From positions 186,001 to 250,000 of the forward strand of contig CAWAFQ010000014.1 in assembly GCA_963781345.1 (NCBI GenBank): DNA of 64,000 nucleotides, in the 5' to 3' direction. The notes below the pieces were generated by a model. The model saw nothing but the letters and a program-made list of their open reading frames with translations, searched no databases and was not told the origin of the DNA. Both the position numbers and the translations under genes were made by a program. This document shows positions 52,439 to 60,087 of the stretch, in pieces. The DNA is from JBBRHQ01 sp963781345. Lineage in GTDB: Bacteria; Actinomycetota; Thermoleophilia; Solirubrobacterales; 70-9. The stretch's first letter is position 1, and every line of letters begins with the position of its first letter.

Positions 52439-53865
52439 GCGGGCGCTCGCCGGCGGAGAGGCTGCGCGAGGCCCCTGTCACGGTCGCGATCCGGGCTGCC
52501 CTCGGCGATCGTGCCGAGCGCGCCTGGGTGGTCGGAGGCGCGGTCCGCGACATCGCCCTCGGCGAGCCGGTCACCGACCTCGACATCGCGGTCGCCGAGG
52601 ATCCGCGCGGCGTCGCCGCGGCGATCGCCCGAGCGACCGGGGGGACCTCGTTCGAGCTCTCGGCCGAGTTCGAGACCTGGCGGGCGATCGGTCCGACCGG
52701 CGAGTGGCAGGCCGACGTCACCCCGCTTCGCGGGGACGGGATCGAGGGCGACCTCGCCGCCCGCGATTTCACGATAGGAGCGGTTGCGGTGCCGCTCGGG
52801 GCGGGCGAGGCGATCGACCCGAGCGGCGGTCTCGCCGACCTCGAGCGTGGGGTCCTCAGGGTGGTGTCGCCCAGGAGCTTCGCCGACGATCCCCTGCGGC
52901 TGCTGCGTGCCGCCCGGCTCGCCGCCGGCCTTGGCCTCGAGATCGACGCGGCGACGGTCGCGCTGGCGCGCTCGGACGCGTGGCGCGCCGGTGGCCCGGC
53001 CGGCGAGCGCCAGCTCGGCGAGCTGCGGCTGCTGGTCGCCGGGCCGGATCCGCTGCGCGGTCTCGGCCTCATGGACGACCTCGGGATCACCGCGGAGGTG
53101 CTGCCGGAGGTCGAGGAGTTGCGCGGGGTCGATCAGACCGCCAACCACCACCTCGACGTCCATGGGCACACGATGACCGTGCTCGAGCGCACGCTCGAAG
53201 TCACCGCCGACCTCGACCGCTACGCGGGGGAGCGCGCCGAGCAGGTGCGCGATTTTCTTGCCGAGCCGCTGGCCGACGAGATGACGCGCGGCGACGCGCT
53301 CCGCTTCGGGGCGATCGTCCACGACGTCGGCAAGCCGGCGACCAAGGGGGAGTGGGAGGGTCGCGTCACCTTCATCGGGCACGACGAGGTCGGCGCCGAG
53401 ATCGTCGGCGGGATGTTCGGCCGCCTGCGGGCGAGCCGCCGCCTGACCCGGCACCTCCAGGCGCTCACCCTCCATCACCTGCGGCTCGGGTTCATGGTCC
53501 ACGAGCGCCCGCTGCCTCCGCGCCGCGTCCACGACTACCTTCGAGCCACCGAGCCGGTCGGTGTCGACGTCACCCTGCTGACCGTCGCCGACCGGCTTGC
53601 GGCTCGCGGCAGCGGGCCGATTGCGAGTGAGGAGATGGTCAACGCCCACCTCGACCTCGCCCGGGAGATGATCGCCGCGGCGCTCGATTGGCGCCGCGAC
53701 GGCCCGCCAGAGCGCCTGATCGGAGGCGACGAGCTCGCCGCGGAGCTTGGGATCCCGGAAGGCCGGGAGCTGGGCAGGCTGCTGGCCGAGCTCGAGGCGG
53801 CCCAGTACGCGGGGGAGGTGGCGACCCGTGAGCAGGCGGTCGCGCACGCCAGGGAGGCTGTATAG
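52435..53865 (+). CDS. cca: CCA tRNA nucleotidyltransferase / poly(A) polymerase family protein with HD domain
   Basis: A 476-residue class II nucleotidyltransferase. The head domain has RAWVVGGAVRDIALGEPVTD then LDIAVAED (GG-x-R and DxD metal site), AARDFTIGAVAVPLG and PLRLLRAARLAAGLGLEID. An HD domain follows (FGAIVHDVGKPATKGEWEGR; FIGHDEVGAEIV). It probably completes tRNA CCA ends, though PAP-like activity is possible for this subfamily. GTG 52435 overlaps the alr stop. Confidence 0.9.
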   Translation: MSGRSPAERLREAPVTVAIRAALGDRAERAWVVGGAVRDIALGEPVTDLDIAVAEDPRGVAAAIARATGGTSFELSAEFETWRAIGPTGEWQADVTPLRGDGIEGDLAARDFTIGAVAVPLGAGEAIDPSGGLADLERGVLRVVSPRSFADDPLRLLRAARLAAGLGLEIDAATVALARSDAWRAGGPAGERQLGELRLLVAGPDPLRGLGLMDDLGITAEVLPEVEELRGVDQTANHHLDVHGHTMTVLERTLEVTADLDRYAGERAEQVRDFLAEPLADEMTRGDALRFGAIVHDVGKPATKGEWEGRVTFIGHDEVGAEIVGGMFGRLRASRRLTRHLQALTLHHLRLGFMVHERPLPPRRVHDYLRATEPVGVDVTLLTVADRLAARGSGPIASEEMVNAHLDLAREMIAAALDWRRDGPPERLIGGDELAAELGIPEGRELGRLLAELEAAQYAGEVATREQAVAHAREAV

Positions 53866-53877
53866 GCTGCCGCTCCG

Positions 53878-54297
53878 ATGGCCAGCGCTGACGACTGCCT
53901 CTTCTGCGGGATCGTCGCCGGAACGGTTCCCGGCGAGATCGTCGACTCCGACGAGCACACCGTTGCCTTTATGGACATCAACCCGGCCACGCCCGGCCAC
54001 GCCCTGGTCGTCCCCCGCGAGCATTCCGTCGACCTGATCGAGGTCTCCGACGCCGACCTCGCCCGCACGATGACAGCGACCCGCCGGCTGGTGCTGCGGA
54101 TGGAGGGGGTCCTTGAGCCGGATGGGTTCAACATCATCAACTCGTGCAGGTCCGCCGCCTGGCAGACCGTCTTCCACTTCCACATTCACGTTATCCCCCG
54201 CTACCGGGACGACCCGCTGAAGCTGCCCTGGGTTCCCGGCCCCGGCGATGCGGCCGAGATCGGTGAGGTTGCCGCTAGGCTGCGCCGCGATGGCTGA
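53878..54297 (+). CDS. HIT-family nucleotide hydrolase
   Basis: A 139-residue histidine-triad protein. The N-terminal CLFCGIVAGTVPGEIVDSDE carries a zinc Cys pair, the middle has MDINPATPGHALVVPREHSV, and the triad is FHFHIHVIPRYRDD. Such enzymes hydrolyse adenosine phosphoramidates and related nucleotides. TAGGCT, which includes the cca stop codon, is nine bases before the ATG. The next gene overlaps its 3' end by eight bases. Confidence 0.94.
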   Translation: MASADDCLFCGIVAGTVPGEIVDSDEHTVAFMDINPATPGHALVVPREHSVDLIEVSDADLARTMTATRRLVLRMEGVLEPDGFNIINSCRSAAWQTVFHFHIHVIPRYRDDPLKLPWVPGPGDAAEIGEVAARLRRDG

Positions 54298-55066
54298 CCC
54301 GATCCGACTCGAGCGCGACGGCGCGGTTGCGCTCCTCGTCCTCTCCGATCCACCGCTGAACCTCTTCGGCGCGGCGACTTTCGCCGCGCTCGCATCGCAT
54401 GTGAACGAGGTCGCCGCCTCGGACGCGCGAGCCCTCGTCTGGCGTGCCGAGGGAGACGTCTTCAGCGGCGGGGTCGACGTCCACAACTTCGATGGGATCA
54501 GGGTGGGCGAGGCCGAGCACATGTTCAGCGGCCTGGTCTCCACCGTTCGCAGGATCGAGGCACTGCCGATCCCGACCCTGGCACTGGTCCACGGCCTCTG
54601 CCTCACCGCCGCCTGGGAGGTCTCGCTCGGGTGCGACCTGATCTGGGCGACGGAGTCGGCCAAGGCCGGCCTGGTCGAGGCCGTCGTCGGCCTCACTCCC
54701 GGCGCCGGAGGGACGCAGCGGATGTCGGAGCGCGCAGGCCCCGGACGGGCGCGCGAGTTCGTCATGACCGGAGGCCTCTACGACTCGCCGACTCTGCAGC
54801 ACTGGGGGGTCGTCAACAGGGTGGTGGGCGACGATGAGCTGCTCGATAAGGGGATGCGGTTCGCCCACAGGCTCGCCGCCGGCCCGACCCGTGCGCACGG
54901 AGCCACGAAGAGGATCGTCCGCGCCCAGGTCGAGGGCGGCGTCGACAAGGCGGATCGAGAGACCCCGAAGGTCGCCGGCGCGCTCTTCGGCACCGAGGAC
55001 CTGCAGGGTGCGGTTCGCTCCTTCCTCGACGAGGGACCGGGGAACGCGACGTTCGAAGGTCGCTGA
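54290..55066 (+). CDS. Enoyl-CoA hydratase/isomerase family protein (atypical active site)
   Basis: A 258-residue crotonase-fold protein. ALLVLSDPPLNLFGAATFAA, WRAEGDVFSGGVDVHNFDG (first oxyanion segment) and VEAVVGLTPGAGGTQRM mark the family. The usual Gly-rich second oxyanion segment (often GGG before the helix) reads HGLCLTAAWEVSLGCDLIWA, so catalysis or specificity may be altered. ATG 54290 overlaps the HIT gene and has TAGGCT eight bases upstream. Its substrate is unknown. Confidence 0.85.
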   Translation: MADPIRLERDGAVALLVLSDPPLNLFGAATFAALASHVNEVAASDARALVWRAEGDVFSGGVDVHNFDGIRVGEAEHMFSGLVSTVRRIEALPIPTLALVHGLCLTAAWEVSLGCDLIWATESAKAGLVEAVVGLTPGAGGTQRMSERAGPGRAREFVMTGGLYDSPTLQHWGVVNRVVGDDELLDKGMRFAHRLAAGPTRAHGATKRIVRAQVEGGVDKADRETPKVAGALFGTEDLQGAVRSFLDEGPGNATFEGR

Positions 55067-55102
55067 GTCCCGCGGGGGCGTCCGCTACCCTCGGGACCGC
55101 AG

Positions 55103-55321
55103 ATGGGCAAGGAGGAGAAGATCGAGATGGAGGGTGAGATCACCGAGGCCCTCCCCAACACCATGTTCCGGGTGAAGCTCGACAACGGCCACGACGTGCT
55201 CGGCCACATCTCGGGGAAGATGCGGCGCCACTACATCCGCATTCTTCCCGGCGACCGCGTCAAGATCGAACTCTCGCCCTACGACCTCGACCGCGGCCGG
55301 ATCACCTACCGGTACAAGTAA
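55103..55321 (+). CDS. infA: Translation initiation factor IF-1
   Basis: A 72-residue OB-fold factor that blocks the ribosomal A site during initiation. GKEEKIEMEGEITEALPNTM, FRVKLDNGHDVLGHISGKMR, HYIRILPGDRVKIELSPYDL and GRITYRYK are almost invariant. TACCCT lies 11 bases before ATG. Unusually it is not beside rpmJ-rpsM here but before the PqqD-like gene, 25 bases away. Confidence 0.97.
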   Translation: MGKEEKIEMEGEITEALPNTMFRVKLDNGHDVLGHISGKMRRHYIRILPGDRVKIELSPYDLDRGRITYRYK

Positions 55322-55346
55322 CCCCGCCGAGGGTTTCAGGAGCGCC

Positions 55347-55769
55347 ATGGCCGAACTCGATCGAAAGCCGCTGCGGATCAACTCCGCGGACGTCGTCCAC
55401 GAAACCATCGACGGCGAGGTGATCGTGATCGATCTCGCGCGCGGCAGCTATTACAACCTCGCCGGCGGCGGGGTCCGGATCTGGGAGATGCTCGGCGCCG
55501 GGGCCAGCGCGGAGGAGATCACCTCCTCGCTCGGCGCCGACGAGTCGCAGCGACGCCAGGTCGAGGCCTTCCTCGAGCAGCTTCTCTCCGAGGCGCTGGT
55601 GGTGCCCGACGAGGGCGCCGCCGGGCCCAACGGCATTGGCGCCGCGGCGTCGCCGGCCGAGTTCGAGCCGCCCCGCTTCGAGAAGTACGACGACATGCAG
55701 GATTACTTCCTCCTCGATCCGATCCACGAGGTGGACGCGAGTGGCTGGCCCAAGCCCAAGCCGGACTGA
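55347..55769 (+). CDS. PqqD-like peptide-binding protein with a conserved-looking C-terminal tail
   Basis: A 140-residue protein. Residues 5-88 form a PqqD-type winged helix or RiPP recognition element (INSADVVHETIDGEVIVIDL, GSYYNLAGGGVRIWEMLGAG, FLEQLLSEALVVPDE). After a Gly/Ala linker, residues 104-137 read EFEPPRFEKYDDMQDYFLLD and PIHEVDASGWPKPK, too ordered for random linker and reminiscent of RiPP leader or recognition motifs. PqqD domains bind peptide substrates for modifying enzymes. No radical SAM enzyme or cyclase is adjacent; instead the next genes encode an HprK-like kinase and a GT2 enzyme. Ribosome-binding region CAGGAGC lies before ATG 55347. Confidence 0.85.
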   Translation: MAELDRKPLRINSADVVHETIDGEVIVIDLARGSYYNLAGGGVRIWEMLGAGASAEEITSSLGADESQRRQVEAFLEQLLSEALVVPDEGAAGPNGIGAAASPAEFEPPRFEKYDDMQDYFLLDPIHEVDASGWPKPKPD

Positions 55770-56808
55770 GGCGCCGGCCCCCGAGGACCCGGCCGGCCCC
55801 ACCTTCGAGCTCTTCCGCGAGCGCTTCCGCGAGGCCGCCGAGGCTGCCGGAGGGGCCGAGGACCGCTTCATAGGCATCGCCGGGGTCAACGTCCGCCTCT
55901 CCTTTGCCGGCCCCGAGCTGCTCGAGGTCTACTGGTCCTCGTTCGAGCCGCCGCTGCGGGCCGCCGACTCCGGTGCGGCCGAGGTCACGGTCGAGATCTT
56001 CGACAGTGCCAGCACCGGCGTCGCGGCGCCGCGGCTTGCCTGGCGCCACGAGGATCCGGAGCCCGATCACGTCGCCCGCTACGACGGACCCGAGGTGGGC
56101 GCTCTGCAGGAGTTCGGATGCCCGGCGCTGACCATCGCCCGCCCCGAAAGCGGGGTCGCGGTGCACCACGTGCCCTCGGCGCAGTCGGTGTCCTGGATCG
56201 AGCGGGGGTCGGCGTTTCGCTTCGCGATGGCCTCGCTCCTCGGCCCCCGCGGCCGACACCTCGTTCACGGCGCGGCCGTCGGGGAGGGGGGTGCCGGCGT
56301 CCTGCTCGCCGGGCCCAGCGGGGCAGGGAAGTCGACGCTGTCGGTCGCCTGCCTGCAGGCGGGACTGCACTGGGCCGGTGACGACTACGTGGTGCTCGAG
56401 CCCGGCGAGCCCCCGGTTGCGCACGCCCTGCACGTGACCGCGAAGCTGAGCCCGGCCTCGGTGGATGCGCTCGGGGTCGGCGAGCTGGTCGTCGGGGAGG
56501 CGAGCCCCCCTGACGAGAAGGCGGTGCTTCTGATGCCCGGGACCGATCCGCTGGTGGTGACGGGTCTCGCCATCGGGGCCGTCCTGATCCCCCGGATCGG
56601 CCCGTCCCCCGGCCTCTCGGAGGCGAGTGCGGCCCAGTCGTTCGCCGCCCTCGCCCCGACGACGATGTTCCAGCAGACCAGCCGCAGCCGCGCCTCGATG
56701 GCGGCGATCGGCGCCCTGACGAAGCAGGTCCCCGCCCGCTTCATCGACCTCGGGCCCGATCACGCCGAGAACGCGGCCACGGTCCGCGAGGCGCTGCTTG
56801 AGCTCTGA
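55741..56808 (+). CDS. HPr kinase-like P-loop protein
   Basis: A 355-residue protein. The N-terminal half is beta-rich and unassigned (ITFDSAST-like strands, WIERGSAFRFAMASLLGPRG); the C-terminal half is an HprK-like kinase with HLVHGAAVGEGGAGVLLAG then PSGAGKSTLSVACLQ (Walker A, about residue 190) and HWAGDDYVVLEPGEPPVAHA. Relatives accompany PqqD/RRE proteins in RiPP-type clusters, where some phosphorylate a peptide. GTG 55741 lies inside the PqqD gene (29-base overlap), implying tight coupling. The HPr substrate itself is not encoded here. Confidence 0.82.
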   Translation: MAGPSPSRTEAPAPEDPAGPTFELFRERFREAAEAAGGAEDRFIGIAGVNVRLSFAGPELLEVYWSSFEPPLRAADSGAAEVTVEIFDSASTGVAAPRLAWRHEDPEPDHVARYDGPEVGALQEFGCPALTIARPESGVAVHHVPSAQSVSWIERGSAFRFAMASLLGPRGRHLVHGAAVGEGGAGVLLAGPSGAGKSTLSVACLQAGLHWAGDDYVVLEPGEPPVAHALHVTAKLSPASVDALGVGELVVGEASPPDEKAVLLMPGTDPLVVTGLAIGAVLIPRIGPSPGLSEASAAQSFAALAPTTMFQQTSRSRASMAAIGALTKQVPARFIDLGPDHAENAATVREALLEL

Positions 56809-57505
56809 GGCCCCGCTCGTCAGCGCGGTGATCACGGTGCGCGACGGTGAGCGCTACCTCGCCGAGGCGATCGAGAGCGTCCTCGCCCAGACCCACCCCA
56901 GGATCGAGGCGATAGTCGTCGACAACGGCTCGACCGACTCCAGCGGCGAGATCGCCCGCAGTTATGGCGAGCTGGTCCGGGTCAGGGAGGAGCAGTGCCC
57001 GGGCATCCCGGCCGCGCGCAACGCCGGCGTCGAGGAGGCAAGCGGAGATCTGATCGCCTTTCTCGACTACGACGACGTCTGGGAGCCGCGCAAGACCGAG
57101 CGCCAGGTCGGAGCCCTCGCCGCCGATCCCGCCGTCGACATCGTATTCGGCCTGATCCAGCAGTTCGTCTCGCCCGAGCTCGACCCGGATCTGGCGATGA
57201 GGCTGCGTGTTCCCTCCGAGCCCCAGTCCGGTCTGCACCTAGGCACGGCGCTGGCGCCGCGCCGGGTCTTCGACGAGGTCGGCCCGTGGCCGCTGGACAT
57301 CGACATAAGCGACGGACTGCACTGGCTCCTGCGCGCCCGCTCGCTCGGAATGCGCGAGCTGATGCTCAGAGATGTCGTCACCCGCCGCCGCGTCCACGGC
57401 GCCAACCACTCGTTTTTGCACCGCCAATCCAGGGCCGAGTTCGCCCGCCTGCTCAAGGACTCGATCGACTCCCGGCGGCGCGGCGACGCTCGATCTTCTT
57501 CTTGA
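56798..57505 (+). CDS. Glycosyltransferase family 2, third gene of the PqqD operon
   Basis: A 235-residue GT-A enzyme without membrane segments. PLVSAVITVRDGERYLAEAI, IVVDNGSTDSSGEIARSYG, IPAARNAGVEEASGDLIAFL and DYDDVWEPRK (DxD-type) are typical. TTG 56798 overlaps the HprK-like stop by 11 bases, so it belongs to the PqqD-HprK operon. The 3' end overlaps a convergent GT2 gene by 53 bases. Acceptor unknown; a peptide or surface glycan is possible. Confidence 0.88.
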   Translation: MSSEAPLVSAVITVRDGERYLAEAIESVLAQTHPRIEAIVVDNGSTDSSGEIARSYGELVRVREEQCPGIPAARNAGVEEASGDLIAFLDYDDVWEPRKTERQVGALAADPAVDIVFGLIQQFVSPELDPDLAMRLRVPSEPQSGLHLGTALAPRRVFDEVGPWPLDIDISDGLHWLLRARSLGMRELMLRDVVTRRRVHGANHSFLHRQSRAEFARLLKDSIDSRRRGDARSSS

Positions 57506-58175
57506 AGGCCATGAACAGCTCCCGCCGCGAGGCATCCGTGTCCTGAGTGAGGCTGGAGCCGTGGATCCTGCGGATCAGGAGCTCGTCTTCGAGCGCGACG
57601 ATTCCGAGGCCGGACTCATATGCGCGGAAGACCCAGTCGACGTCCTGGGCGATGCGAAGCGACGTGTCGAAGCGCCCGACGGTCTCGAAGGTCGAGCGCC
57701 GCATCACCATCGTCATCGTGTGCGGGGCCGGCGGGGGCTCACCCTCGGCGCCCGCGAGGGCGACCGGCATCGTCTCCATCCGGGCCCAGAAGGGCAGCTC
57801 GGAGCCCTCCTCGATCAGGAGCCGCTGCCGAGCGAGGACACAGCCGCAACCGGGATCAGACTCGAGCACCCCGATCTGGACCTCGAGCTTGTCGGGGGTC
57901 ATCAGGTCGTCGGCATCATGGAAGGAGATGAAATCGCCGCTGCTGGCGTCGTATCCGGCGTTGCGGGCGGCGGCGAGGCCGCGGTTGGGCTGGCTCAGCA
58001 CCGTGACACCGTCGAAGGAGGAGGCGATCGCCGCGGTCGCGTCGGTCGAGCCGTCGTCGACGACGATCACCTCGACCGGCTCGTAGGTCTGCGCCATCAC
58101 ACTCTCGATCGACTCGGCCAGGTAGCGCTCCTCGTTGAAGGCCGGGATGACGACGCTGGTGAGCGAACGGGTCAG
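57453..58175 (-). CDS. Glycosyltransferase family 2 (probable CTG start)
   Basis: About 240 residues. The family N terminus LTRSLTSVVIPAFNEERYLA and ESIESVMAQTYEPVEVIVVD starts at CTG 58175, in a CTGA overlap with the upstream GT2 stop; the first canonical codon (ATG 58100) would delete the nucleotide-binding strand. The rest is normal: DDGSTDATAAIASSFDG, LAAARNAGYDASSGDFISFH, DADDLMTPDKLEVQ. It is the last gene of the minus-strand operon and is closely related to the upstream GT2, suggesting a tandem duplication. Confidence 0.88.
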   Translation of the reverse strand: MTRSLTSVVIPAFNEERYLAESIESVMAQTYEPVEVIVVDDGSTDATAAIASSFDGVTVLSQPNRGLAAARNAGYDASSGDFISFHDADDLMTPDKLEVQIGVLESDPGCGCVLARQRLLIEEGSELPFWARMETMPVALAGAEGEPPPAPHTMTMVMRRSTFETVGRFDTSLRIAQDVDWVFRAYESGLGIVALEDELLIRRIHGSSLTQDTDASRRELFMAFKKKIERRRAAGSRSSP

Positions 58176-58882
58176 CCCTCGGCCCTCCTGCGCTCGATTC
58201 GCATCTTCAACACCCGGAACATCGCCTCCCGGCCCGCGACCGGATCCTGGGTGATGCTCCCCGCATGGACACGACGGCGAACGACGATCCCCTCGAGTCG
58301 GGCGATCCTGACGCCACGGTCGATCGCCCGCAGCAGCCAGTCGACATCCTCGCCGTGGCCGAGCGTCTCGTCGAATCCACCGACCGCCTCGAAGACCTCA
58401 CGTCGCACCAGCATCGTCATCGTGTGGATGTTGAGATCCGTCTCATCACGCTTTCGGAAGTCGGCGACCGGCACCTGCGTCCCCTCCGCCCAATAGGGCA
58501 GCTTCGCCTCCGGCTCGACGAACAGGTCCTGCTCGCCGACGACGCACCCGACCTCGCCGTGGCTCTCGAGGTGGCCGACCTGGACCGCGAGCTTGTCGGC
58601 GGTCATGATGTCGTCGGCGTCGTGGAAGGCGACCATCTCTCCGCTGCTGACCGCGAACCCGGCGTTGCGGGCCGCCGAGGGACCGCGGTTCTCCTGGCGC
58701 ACGACGCGGATCCGGTCCCCGAACCCGGCCAGGACCGCCGCGGTCTCATCGGTCGAGCCGTCGTCGACGACGATCACCTCGACCGGTCCATAGGTCTGCG
58801 TCAGCGCGCTCTCGATCGCCTCGGCGACGAAGCGCTCCGCGTCGAAGGCCGGGATGACCACGCTGACGAGGGGATTGGGCAC
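58172..58882 (-). CDS. Glycosyltransferase family 2
   Basis: A 236-residue GT-A enzyme. GTG 58882 starts NPLVSVVIPAFDAERFVAEA; VEVIVVDDGSTDETAAVLAG, PSAARNAGFAVSSGEMVAFH and DADDIMTADKLAVQ carry the nucleotide-sugar site, and GFDETLGHGEDVDWLLRAID is the ED-type catalytic region. It lies 17 bases after the glycosidase gene and overlaps the next GT2. The GT2 pair plus the facing GT2 of the PqqD operon give three related enzymes in 2.1 kb. Confidence 0.92.
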   Translation of the reverse strand: MPNPLVSVVIPAFDAERFVAEAIESALTQTYGPVEVIVVDDGSTDETAAVLAGFGDRIRVVRQENRGPSAARNAGFAVSSGEMVAFHDADDIMTADKLAVQVGHLESHGEVGCVVGEQDLFVEPEAKLPYWAEGTQVPVADFRKRDETDLNIHTMTMLVRREVFEAVGGFDETLGHGEDVDWLLRAIDRGVRIARLEGIVVRRRVHAGSITQDPVAGREAMFRVLKMRIERRRAEG

Positions 58883-58899
58883 CGGACGATTGTCGCGCC

Positions 58900-60087
58900 T
58901 CAGAGGTGGCTGCGCTCGGCCGCGGGGTCCGGATCGGCGATCTCGGCGATCAGCGCCGACCAGGCGAAGTCGACAGCCCCCAGTCCGGCGCCGTCACGGG
59001 GGTCGTAGTACTCGCGCAGGTTCTCGCGCTCGACCGCTGCACAGAGCCCGCCGGCCATCTGCTCCGCCTCCTCGGTGTAACCGAGGCGTCGCATCCCGAG
59101 CCAGATCAGCCAGGCGGAGTTGATCCAGGTCGGCCCGCGCCAGTACTGGCGCAGCAGCCCGTGGCTGCCACCGGGCTGATAGCTCGGTTCCGCGGCGGAA
59201 ACCGAGGGGGGTGCGCACGGGGTCCAGAACTGGCCGGGATCGAGCAGGTGCTCCTCGATCAGCCGGCGGCCGATCTCATCCGGCAGGTCGGGGAGCGCCA
59301 GCGGCGCCAGTGAGGTCCAGGCGGCGACCGAGGGCCGGAGCCCACCGGGCTTGACCTCGTCGAAGAAGAGGCCGCGGCGCTCGTCGTAGAGGCGGTCGAC
59401 GATCGCCGGGGTGATCGAGGGGCGCCCCAGCGCCTGCAGGGAGAGGCACCACAGCACGTTGACGATCAGCTCGCACAGCAGCGGCCCGCCCCTGTCGAGG
59501 ACGCGGCCGGCGTCGAAGCCGAGCCGGCGGTTGCGCTGGACCAGGAGGGGGAAGCCGAGGTGCCCGCCGATCCGCGATCCCCAGACCGGCTCGAACTTGG
59601 GCGACGCGTCGAGGCCGGACTCGTCCGGCTGAAGGATCCAGAGCAGCCCGTCGCCGTCGAGGTCGCGGTTCTCGGCCAGCCAGTCGGCCTGCGCCGCGAT
59701 TCGCGGCTCGGAGGCCGGGTCACCGACCGCGATCTTCCAGGCCCAGGCGAGGAGTGGAGGCTGGATCGTCTCGGTCTGGAACGAGGTGCGCGAGGTGACG
59801 TTGTAGAACGGCAGCCGCAACCAGGAGACCGGTCGCTCCCAGAAGATCGTGTGACCGATGAAGCCGTCGCCACGCTGGGCCGCAAGCAGGGTCTCGAGCT
59901 CGGTGCGGGCCCGAGCCGGGTCGAAGCGCCTCCAGACGATCGCGGCGAAGCAGGAGTCCCAGTACCACTGCCACGGGTAGCGGGTCGGGCTCGGGCGGGT
60001 GTAGGCGTAGCGGCGGCCGTGGCCGCTGCCCTCGAGCCAGTTCTGGCGCAGGGTCCGCGCGGCGATCTCGACCGCGGCAGCGCTCAC
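58900..60087 (-). CDS. MGH1-like/trehalase-like (alpha/alpha)6 glycoside hydrolase
   Basis: A 395-residue cytoplasmic barrel protein resembling GH63/mannosylglycerate hydrolase-like enzymes. YTRPSPTRYPWQWYWDSCFA holds the first acid region (WDS), then TELETLLAAQRGDGFIGHTI, LDASPKFEPVWGSRIGGHLG and YWRGPTWINSAWLIWLGMRR with the second acid candidate in REYYDPRDGAGLGAVDFAWS. The substrate may be a glycosylglycerate or a short alpha-glucoside. GTG 60087 overlaps the exporter permease stop (GTGA), tying it to an ABC-2 exporter and two GT2 genes. Confidence 0.8.
   Translation of the reverse strand: MSAAAVEIAARTLRQNWLEGSGHGRRYAYTRPSPTRYPWQWYWDSCFAAIVWRRFDPARARTELETLLAAQRGDGFIGHTIFWERPVSWLRLPFYNVTSRTSFQTETIQPPLLAWAWKIAVGDPASEPRIAAQADWLAENRDLDGDGLLWILQPDESGLDASPKFEPVWGSRIGGHLGFPLLVQRNRRLGFDAGRVLDRGGPLLCELIVNVLWCLSLQALGRPSITPAIVDRLYDERRGLFFDEVKPGGLRPSVAAWTSLAPLALPDLPDEIGRRLIEEHLLDPGQFWTPCAPPSVSAAEPSYQPGGSHGLLRQYWRGPTWINSAWLIWLGMRRLGYTEEAEQMAGGLCAAVERENLREYYDPRDGAGLGAVDFAWSALIAEIADPDPAAERSHL

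Noticed and set aside
57453..58882. Mobile element or phage remnant explaining the GT2 cluster
   Set aside because: No transposase, integrase, target-site duplication or composition change was seen around it.
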